From an uncultured Selenomonadales bacterium (GTDB lineage Bacteria > Bacillota_C > Negativicutes > Selenomonadales > Selenomonadaceae): a DNA stretch of 6,147 nucleotides. Both the position numbers and the translations under genes were made by a program. Below the pieces are notes generated by a model. That model was not told the DNA's origin and ran no database searches. It saw nothing but the letters and a program-made list of their open reading frames with translations. The stretch is taken from positions 1-6,147 of the forward strand of contig CALGGX010000111.1 of the NCBI GenBank assembly GCA_937916025.1. The letters are read 5' to 3'. This document shows, piece by piece, positions 1 to 4,955 of the stretch (the first letter of the stretch is position 1; each line of letters begins with the position of its first letter).

Positions 1-798
1 CTCGTGTGGATGGGGCATTCGACATTCTTCATGCAACTCGGCGGCAAAAAAATTCTGATCGATCCGGTGTTTTCGTCGTACGGCTCGCCGGTGTTTTTCG
101 TCAACAAAGCCTTCCCCGGCTCCAACATCTATACCGCCGAAGACATTCCCGAGCTCGACATTCTCGCAATCACGCATGATCATTGGGATCATCTCGATTA
201 TGCAACCGTCATGGATCTCAAACCGAAGATCAAAAATGTCGTCGTGCCGCTCGGCGTCGGAGAATATTTCGAGCAGTGGGATTTTGATTTGGATCGATTG
301 CATGAAGAGGATTGGGATGCCGTCGTCGACTTCGGCGATTTAAAAATTCACTTCCTGCCTTCGCAACACTTCTCGGGGCGATTTTTGACGACAAATCCGA
401 CATTGTGGTGCGCGTTTGCATTCGAGACTCCCGCGCGGAAGGTTTTTTTGAGCGGCGACGGCGGTTACGGCAAGCATTTCAAGGCGATCGGAGAAAAATT
501 CGGCGGCTTCGATCTGGCGTTGATGGAAAACGGGCAATATAACCTTCGCTGGCATGCAATTCATATGTTGCCGGAAGAAACCGTGCAGGCAACGCTCGAC
601 ATTCGCGCGCGGCAATTGATCACGTCTCACAACGGCAAATTCGCGCTGGCAATGCATTCATGGCAGGAGCCGTATCTCGCAATCACGGAGCTCGGTCGCG
701 ATAAGCCGTACGAGCGGTTGACGCCGATGATCGGCGAAAAGGTTTTGATCGGTCAAAGCGGTCAACATTTCGATCATTGGTGGGAAAAAATGGAATGA
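1..798 (+). CDS. MBL-fold metal-dependent hydrolase, NAPE-PLD/UlaG-like, 5'-partial
   Basis: Metallo-beta-lactamase-fold hydrolase; 265 codons are visible and the frame is open at the left edge. Counting from the first in-frame codon, an early WMGHSTF...ILIDPVFS segment is typical of the NAPE-PLD/UlaG-like branch. The metal motif HxHxDH is complete at residues 59-64 (HDHWDH). Further probable ligands are His123 (PSQHFSG), Asp153 (SGDGGYG) and His210 (TSHNGK); a HMLPEE segment lies at 188-193. In-frame GTG and ATG codons occur at 4 and 10, but they sit inside the conserved first strand, and relatives usually carry an N-terminal stretch before it, so the true start probably lies upstream of the window. 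Substrate cannot be inferred; family members cleave phosphodiesters or lactones. The TGA stop is 16 bp before dxs with no terminator between, so the two genes are probably co-transcribed. Confidence 0.88.
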   Translation, partial: LVWMGHSTFFMQLGGKKILIDPVFSSYGSPVFFVNKAFPGSNIYTAEDIPELDILAITHDHWDHLDYATVMDLKPKIKNVVVPLGVGEYFEQWDFDLDRLHEEDWDAVVDFGDLKIHFLPSQHFSGRFLTTNPTLWCAFAFETPARKVFLSGDGGYGKHFKAIGEKFGGFDLALMENGQYNLRWHAIHMLPEETVQATLDIRARQLITSHNGKFALAMHSWQEPYLAITELGRDKPYERLTPMIGEKVLIGQSGQHFDHWWEKME

Positions 799-803
799 TT
801 TTT

Positions 804-807
804 GGAG
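804..807 (+). promoter_or_regulatory. Ribosome binding site of dxs
   Basis: GGAG lies 7 nt before the ATG at 815. It supports that ATG over the out-of-frame ATG at 811, and it falls within the short gap after the upstream hydrolase stop. Confidence 0.7.
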
Positions 808-814
808 TAAATGT

Positions 815-2710
815 ATGTTAGAGAATATAAATTCGCCGCGCGACTTGCATCGATTGACGTTGAATCAATTGAAAGAACTCGCCGACGAAATTCGCGAATT
901 GATTTTATCGACCGTATCGAAGACGGGCGGTCATCTCGCGCCGAGCCTCGGCACCGTCGAATTGACGCTCGCACTCTTTTCGATCTTCAATTTCGAGCAC
1001 GACAAATTGGTTTGGGATGTCGGGCATCAAGCCTACACGCATAAAATTCTTACCGATCGCCGCGATCGTTTTCATACTCTCCGAACCTTCGGCGGCATAA
1101 GCGGTTTTCCGAAACGCTCGGAATCGAAATACGATGCATTCGGCGTGGGGCATGCGTCGACTTCGATCTCCGCCGCGCTCGGCTTGCTGATTGCGTCCGA
1201 ACTCGAGTCCGAGCATCGGAATGTCATTGCCGTGATCGGCGACGGCGCGTTGACGGGCGGCGAGGCTTTTGAAGCTCTCAATCACGCGGGGCAACTCAAA
1301 AAAAATCTCATCGTCATTTTGAATGACAACGAGATGTCGATTGACAAAAATGTCGGCGCGCTCAGCGAATATCTCTCGCAAATCCGATTGACGCCGCGCT
1401 ATCGCCAAGCGAAACGCGACTTCGAGACGTTTGTCAAGCGCATTCCGATTGCCGGCATCAGCGACAGGATTTTGAGCACCGCAAACAGCATCAAGTACGG
1501 CGTGAAGTCGGCAATTTCTGCCGGAGGCATTTTCGAGTCTCTCGGCTTTGTGTACATCGGTCCCGTCGACGGACATGACATTAAGTCGATGCAGGAGATT
1601 TTCGCGCGCGTTCGAGAATTGAACGAGCCGGTGCTGATACACATTCACACGACGAAGGGCAAGGGCTACGATCCCGCCGAAGAGTCGCCGGATAAATTCC
1701 ATGGCGTCGGGCGTTTCGATGTCGACAGCGGCGAAGTGATCAAAAAAGTCACGCCGCCGACCTACACCGCCGTCTTCAGCCGCGCGGTGATCGATTGCGC
1801 AAAAGCCAATGACAACCTCGTCGCGATAACCGCCGCAATGCCGTCCGGCACCGGTCTGAAGACGTTCAGCGAGATGTTCCCCGAGCGTTTCTTCGACGTG
1901 GGAATTGCCGAAGAACATGCGATCACACTCGCGGCGGGCATGGCGGCGGGCGGATTGCGTCCGATCGTCGCGCTGTATTCGACATTCGCGCAACGCGGTT
2001 ACGATCAATTGTTGCATGACGTCTGCCTTCAGAACCTGCCGATCGTTTTGTGTTTGGATCGCGCGGGTTTGGTCGGCGAGGACGGTCCGACGCATCACGG
2101 CGTCTTTGATCTTTCGTATCTCCGAAGCATCCCGAACATGTCAATCCTCGCTCCGAAAGACGAGAACGAATTGCGTCAAATGCTCTTCGCCGCCGTCGAT
2201 TGCAAAACTCCCGCGGCAATTCGATATCCGCGCGGAGCGGGGCTCGGCGTTTCAATCATGAAAAAACCCGTGCCGTTGCCATGGGGCAAGTCTGAAGTGA
2301 TCTCGAAATTCAACGGCGAGGCGGATGCTTCGATCCTTGCCGTCGGCTCGATGGTTGACATCGCAATGCAGACGGCGGAAATTCTCAAAACCGAGCGCAT
2401 TTTCGTCAACGTGATCAATGCGCGCTTCGTCAAGCCGCTCGACACGGAAATGATCTTCGAGCAGGCGCGGCAATCGAAATTGTTGGTGACGTGCGAGGAA
2501 AATGTTTTGGCGGGCGGCTTCGGCTCTGCAGTCGCGGAATTCATGATCGACAACAACATTTCAAAACGCCTGCTTCGCTTCGGCATCGCGGATCGATTTG
2601 TCGAGCACGGCGCGCGCAATCAGCTGTTGGAGCTGTGCGGCTTGACGCCCGCAAAGATCGCCGCGTCAATCAAATCGCAATTGGGGCGCGGCATCAGCTT
2701 AAAAAAATAA
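815..2710 (+). CDS. dxs: 1-deoxy-D-xylulose-5-phosphate synthase
   Basis: Cytosolic thiamine-diphosphate enzyme that condenses pyruvate with glyceraldehyde 3-phosphate, releasing CO2, to give 1-deoxy-D-xylulose 5-phosphate. This is the entry step of the MEP isoprenoid pathway and also feeds thiamine and pyridoxal synthesis. The 631 aa match the usual full length. Visible landmarks: His40 in GGHLAPSLGTVE; GHQAY at 70-74; GHAS at 112-115; the ThDP/Mg motif beginning GDGALTGG at 142 and closing at NDN 170-172; the GPVDGHD segment; HTTKGKGYDPAE; and, opening the pyrimidine-binding domain, DVGIAEEH with catalytic Glu366. The LDRAGLVGEDGPTHHG stretch and the C-terminal transketolase domain follow. 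No disruption is seen. The ATG start is backed by GGAG at 804-807 and by the conserved N-terminus. A terminator begins at the stop codon. Confidence 0.98.
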   Translation: MLENINSPRDLHRLTLNQLKELADEIRELILSTVSKTGGHLAPSLGTVELTLALFSIFNFEHDKLVWDVGHQAYTHKILTDRRDRFHTLRTFGGISGFPKRSESKYDAFGVGHASTSISAALGLLIASELESEHRNVIAVIGDGALTGGEAFEALNHAGQLKKNLIVILNDNEMSIDKNVGALSEYLSQIRLTPRYRQAKRDFETFVKRIPIAGISDRILSTANSIKYGVKSAISAGGIFESLGFVYIGPVDGHDIKSMQEIFARVRELNEPVLIHIHTTKGKGYDPAEESPDKFHGVGRFDVDSGEVIKKVTPPTYTAVFSRAVIDCAKANDNLVAITAAMPSGTGLKTFSEMFPERFFDVGIAEEHAITLAAGMAAGGLRPIVALYSTFAQRGYDQLLHDVCLQNLPIVLCLDRAGLVGEDGPTHHGVFDLSYLRSIPNMSILAPKDENELRQMLFAAVDCKTPAAIRYPRGAGLGVSIMKKPVPLPWGKSEVISKFNGEADASILAVGSMVDIAMQTAEILKTERIFVNVINARFVKPLDTEMIFEQARQSKLLVTCEENVLAGGFGSAVAEFMIDNNISKRLLRFGIADRFVEHGARNQLLELCGLTPAKIAASIKSQLGRGISLKK

Positions 2711-2730
2711 GGGCTGACGCCCTTTTTTTA
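2701..2730. terminator. Bidirectional rho-independent terminator between dxs and lepB
   Basis: AAGGGC (2709-2714) pairs with GCCCTT (2719-2724) around a TGAC loop. After one T-T mismatch, the flanking A-run and T-run add further pairs. On the plus strand the stem is followed by T at 2723-2729. Read on the minus strand, the same stem is followed by TTATTTTTTT, the complement of the A-run at the end of dxs. One hairpin can therefore end both converging units; the dxs TAA lies within its 5' arm. Confidence 0.85.
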
Positions 2731-2751
2731 TGTAATGATATTTTTTTGATG

Positions 2752-3294
2752 TCATAATGTCTGAAGTTTGTCGAGCGGCCAGAAGATTAACAACGCTTTG
2801 CCTTTGATCAGATCAAACGGTACGAAGCCGACATCCGCAAATCTACTGTCATCGGAGTTGTTTCGATTGTCGCCCATCACGAACACCGTTCCTTCCGGTA
2901 CCGTCACTTTCGGATATTCCGTCCGCGTCCGTTCAAGAATGTAATCTTCGGTCTGCATCTTGCCGTTGATGTAAACGCGCCCGTCTTTGATCTCGAGCGT
3001 ATCGCCGCCGATTGCAATGACTCGCTTGATGAAGTCGCGGCTCGGATCGCGCGGATATCGGAAGATCAAAATCTCGCCGCGCTCCGGCGGTCGCAATTTG
3101 TAAATGAACTTGCTGACGACGAGTCTCTCTTCATGTTGCAATGTCGGTCGCATCGACGGTCCGTCCACGATGTACAATTCGACGATGTATGTCCGAATGA
3201 TCAACGCCATCACGACTGCCGCCGCAATCGATATGATCCAGTCTTTTGCTTCTTCCCCCAACGATCTTCTGCCGCCTGTTCGTGCGCCGCTCAT
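2752..3294 (-). CDS. lepB: Signal peptidase I (S26 family)
   Basis: Membrane-anchored leader peptidase that removes signal peptides from exported proteins on the outer face of the cytoplasmic membrane, using a Ser/Lys dyad. At 180 aa it is the short Gram-positive-type form with one N-terminal anchor (about residues 19-38) and no large inserted domain. Counting from the ATG at 3294, the catalytic Ser47 lies in VDGPSMRPTL, the general-base Lys90 in DFIKRVIAIGGD, and the conserved GDNRNNSDDSR box at 141-151. The protein is complete. A TTG codon immediately upstream (3297) could add one residue; ATG is preferred on codon grounds only, because no good Shine-Dalgarno is visible (a weak GAGAG lies about 14 nt away). 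The start is 4 bp past the rplS stop, so expression probably depends on coupling to rplS. Confidence 0.96.
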   Translation of the reverse strand: MSGARTGGRRSLGEEAKDWIISIAAAVVMALIIRTYIVELYIVDGPSMRPTLQHEERLVVSKFIYKLRPPERGEILIFRYPRDPSRDFIKRVIAIGGDTLEIKDGRVYINGKMQTEDYILERTRTEYPKVTVPEGTVFVMGDNRNNSDDSRFADVGFVPFDLIKGKALLIFWPLDKLQTL

Positions 3295-3298
3295 CAAA

Positions 3299-3643
3299 TC
3301 AGGCTTTTCTCTCTTTGATGCGAGCCGCCTTGCCGGTCAATTTGCGCAGATAGAAGAGTTTCGCGCGACGGACTTTGCCGAGGCGGACGACTTCGATTTT
3401 CTCGACTCTCGGCGAATGCACCGGAAACATTCTCTCGACGCCGATGCCGTACGAAATGCGGCGCACCGTGAACATCTCTCGCACACCCGTGCCCTGTCGC
3501 GCAATCACGACGCCTTCAAATATCTGAATGCGCTCGCGCGTGCCCTCGACGATCTTCGCATGTACTTTTACCGTATCGCCCGGACGAAACTCCGGAATGT
3601 CTTTCTTCAGCTGCTCTTTCTCGAGCATTTCGATAATGTTCAA
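3299..3643 (-). CDS. rplS: 50S ribosomal protein L19 (TTG start)
   Basis: Large-subunit ribosomal protein located at the 30S-50S interface. The protein begins [18 protein letters not shown] and has the family blocks [51 protein letters not shown] and the basic tail [20 protein letters not shown]. The start chosen is the TTG at 3643. It gives 114 aa, the normal length with the normal N-terminus, and is preceded by a near-perfect AAGGGAG (3652-3658) at 8 nt. An in-frame ATG at 3670 would give 123 aa, adding nine residues not typical of L19, and would place the Shine-Dalgarno inside the coding region. The gene has its own strong promoter and is followed by lepB, the common Firmicute order, but the usual upstream trmD/rimM genes are absent here. 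Confidence 0.96.
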   Translation of the reverse strand: MNIIEMLEKEQLKKDIPEFRPGDTVKVHAKIVEGTRERIQIFEGVVIARQGTGVREMFTVRRISYGIGVERMFPVHSPRVEKIEVVRLGKVRRAKLFYLRKLTGKAARIKERKA

Positions 3644-3651
3644 AACAAAAA

Positions 3652-3658
3652 CTCCCTT
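3652..3658 (-). promoter_or_regulatory. Strong ribosome binding site that fixes the rplS TTG start
   Basis: AAGGGAG on the minus strand, 8 nt before the TTG at 3643. It decides the start against the in-frame ATG at 3670. Confidence 0.8.
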
Positions 3659-3709
3659 CACGACGTTCATGCCGACGCCCGACAGCGGAACGCCCGTTTA
3701 ACGCGAGCG

Positions 3710-3739
3710 AGTTTACCATACACTTTTGCAGACTGTCAA
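3710..3739 (-). promoter_or_regulatory. Sigma-70-type promoter of rplS-lepB
   Basis: On the minus strand a consensus -35 TTGACA (3734-3739) is followed by an 18-bp spacer and a -10 TAAACT (3710-3715) preceded by TGG, the extended -10 form. Transcription would begin near 3703, leaving a leader of about 60 nt before the TTG. The A/T-rich DNA just upstream (3740-3772) could act as an UP element, as expected for a ribosomal protein gene. Confidence 0.8.
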
Positions 3740-3743
3740 CAAA

Positions 3744-3771
3744 ATTAAATTTCGATTAAAAATTGATTAAA
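3744..3771 (+). repeat. Three ATTAAA boxes at 11-bp period: candidate PhoB/OmpR-type operator
   Basis: ATTAAA occurs at 3744-3749, 3755-3760 and 3766-3771, exactly 11 bp apart. The second and third copies extend to GATTAAAA (3754-3761 and 3765-3772). Direct repeats of about one helical turn are the usual binding pattern for winged-helix response regulators of this family. The array ends 4 bp before the weak -35 region of the candidate promoter for the downstream regulator operon, a position suited to activation, so autoregulation is plausible. The region is very A/T-rich, so chance or an UP-element role is possible. Confidence 0.45.
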
Positions 3772-3775
3772 AGCA

Positions 3776-3804
3776 TTTATTTCGGCGGAAAATTGTTGTA
3801 TGAT
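3776..3804 (+). promoter_or_regulatory. Candidate promoter of the two-component operon
   Basis: A good -10 TATGAT (3799-3804) lies 17 bp after a poor -35-like TTTATT (3776-3781). A start near 3811 would leave a leader of about 20 nt before the ATG at 3830. The weak -35 fits a promoter that needs an activator bound at the ATTAAA repeats just upstream. Confidence 0.5.
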
Positions 3805-3818
3805 ACGAAAAAAATTGC

Positions 3819-3824
3819 AGGTGG
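3819..3824 (+). promoter_or_regulatory. Ribosome binding site of the receiver-only regulator
   Basis: AGGTGG sits 5 nt before the ATG at 3830 and supports it over the in-frame ATG at 3800, which overlaps the candidate -10 hexamer. Confidence 0.6.
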
Positions 3825-3829
3825 TGCCA

Positions 3830-4207
3830 ATGCCCGACAAGCGAAAGATTTTAATCGTGGAAGATGAAATGCGGATTGCGCGGTTCGTGCAGTTGGAACT
3901 TCGACACGAAGGTTTTGAGACATTCACCGAAGGCAACGGACGACATGCTCTCGAGCGCATTTTGAATGAGAAGTTCGATCTCATTCTGCTTGACGTGATG
4001 TTGCCGGAAATGGACGGATTGGAGATTTGTCGCCGAGTCCGACGGCAATCGAAAGTTCCAATCATCATGCTCACTGCCAAGGACGAAATTTCCGATAAAG
4101 TCAACGGGCTCGATCTCGGCGCGAACGATTACATGACGAAACCGTTTGCGATGCCGGAATTGCTTGCACGCATCCGCGCGGCACTCAGAGTTGCCATGCA
4201 AAACTAA
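3830..4207 (+). CDS. Receiver-only (single-domain) response regulator
   Basis: A 125-aa protein consisting of one CheY-like receiver domain and no output domain. The phosphorylation site is complete: acidic pair Glu11-Asp12, acceptor Asp55 (LLDVMLPEM), Thr82, and Lys104 in TKPF. It should accept phosphate. By eye it is about two thirds identical to the receiver of the next gene; the two start alike (PDKRKILIVED, ADKQKILIVED) and it ends at the last receiver helix, where a linker and DNA-binding domain would follow. Residues of the alpha4-beta5-alpha5 dimer face of the PhoB family are largely kept (Lys90, Asp100, Glu110, Arg114), with Asn99 where PhoB has Asp. Likely roles, by inference, are phosphate sink, phosphorelay partner, or heterodimer partner of the downstream regulator. 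The start at 3830 is supported by AGGTGG and by alignment with that paralogue. The TAA stop overlaps the next gene's ribosome binding site. Confidence 0.93.
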   Translation: MPDKRKILIVEDEMRIARFVQLELRHEGFETFTEGNGRHALERILNEKFDLILLDVMLPEMDGLEICRRVRRQSKVPIIMLTAKDEISDKVNGLDLGANDYMTKPFAMPELLARIRAALRVAMQN

Positions 4208-4212
4208 GGAGG
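4206..4212 (+). promoter_or_regulatory. Strong ribosome binding site deciding the GTG start of the second regulator
   Basis: AAGGAGG overlaps the TAA stop of the preceding gene and lies 8 nt before the GTG at 4221. It selects that GTG over an in-frame ATG at 4146 that lies inside the upstream gene. Confidence 0.85.
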
Positions 4213-4220
4213 GGAACGTT

Positions 4221-4955
4221 GTGGCCGACAAACAGAAAATCCTTATCGTCGAGGATAAGAAAGAGATCGCCCGATTCATTCAAATGGACTTGATGCATTC
4301 CGGCTTCGACACGGCAATCGAAGGCAACGGTCAACGCGCCTTCGAGCGCATCATTCAAGAAGATTACGATCTCGTTTTGCTCGACATCATGTTGCCGGAA
4401 ATGAACGGTTTGGAGATTTGCAAACGCGTTCGCGCGCTTCAATCGAATGTTCCGATCATCATGCTGACGGCAAAGGATTCGCTCGACGACAAGATCGACG
4501 GGCTGAACATCGGCGCGGACGATTACATCACAAAGCCGTTTGAGTTCAAGGAACTGCTCGCGCGCATCAACGCCGCCTTGCGAAAAGTCTCGAAACGAGC
4601 TTCGGACGAGAATTTCGAGCGTCGCTTCATCGTCAAGGATTTGGTCTTGTATCCGGAGCGGTATGAAGTTCAGCTCAAAGGCAATCCGGTCGATTTGACC
4701 AGAAAGGAGTATAAACTGCTCGAGTATTTGGTCGAAAACAAGCGCAGCGTTTTGACGCGCGATCAAATTCTGCAACATGTCTGGGGTTACGATTATCCCG
4801 GCGATACGAATGTGGTCGACGTTTACATTCGATATCTCCGAGCCAAGATCGACATCCCCTCGAATGAAAGATACATTCAAACGATGCGCGGCGTCGGCTA
4901 CAAAATCAAAGAGCAGGCGAGCCCGTTGAATGAAGATGGAAAAGACAAGCAATAA
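4221..4955 (+). CDS. Response regulator, OmpR/PhoB family (receiver plus winged helix)
   Basis: A 244-aa cytoplasmic transcription factor, complete and of normal family length. The receiver spans about residues 5-120, with Glu11-Asp12, acceptor Asp55 (LLDIMLPEM), Thr83 and Lys105 (TKPF). The family dimer-interface residues are present (Lys91, Asp100, Asp101, Glu111, Arg115). After a linker, a C-terminal winged-helix domain (about 136-230) contains the DLTRKEYKLLEYL helix, the VLTRDQILQHVWG segment, the recognition helix around 196-210 (TNVVDVYIRYLRAKI) and the closing YIQTMRGVGYKI hairpin. The GTG start has an excellent Shine-Dalgarno and matches the N-terminus of the preceding paralogue. The histidine kinase gene overlaps its 3' end by 26 bp, so the two form a cognate pair. 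Overall it resembles ArlR/CiaR-type regulators, but the regulon and signal cannot be read from sequence. It is the natural candidate to bind the repeats at 3744-3771. Confidence 0.96.
   Translation: MADKQKILIVEDKKEIARFIQMDLMHSGFDTAIEGNGQRAFERIIQEDYDLVLLDIMLPEMNGLEICKRVRALQSNVPIIMLTAKDSLDDKIDGLNIGADDYITKPFEFKELLARINAALRKVSKRASDENFERRFIVKDLVLYPERYEVQLKGNPVDLTRKEYKLLEYLVENKRSVLTRDQILQHVWGYDYPGDTNVVDVYIRYLRAKIDIPSNERYIQTMRGVGYKIKEQASPLNEDGKDKQ

Noticed and set aside
905..2098. Long minus-strand open frame (397 codons) inside dxs
   Set aside because: It lies wholly antisense to an intact, strongly conserved dxs and has no family motif. It reflects codon bias of the sense gene.
3671..3700. Repeated CGGGCGT in the rplS leader (minus strand) as a possible L19 autoregulatory RNA element
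   Set aside because: It is only a 7-bp direct repeat. I could not build a convincing stem, and the leader is only about 60 nt.
3800..3829. ATG at 3800 as start of the receiver-only regulator
   Set aside because: It overlaps the candidate -10 hexamer, has no ribosome binding site, and adds ten residues absent from the paralogue, whereas ATG 3830 has AGGTGG and matches the paralogue.
4146..4220. ATG at 4146 as start of the second regulator
   Set aside because: It would overlap the first regulator by about 60 bp and add 25 unrelated residues. GTG 4221 has a perfect Shine-Dalgarno and the family N-terminus.
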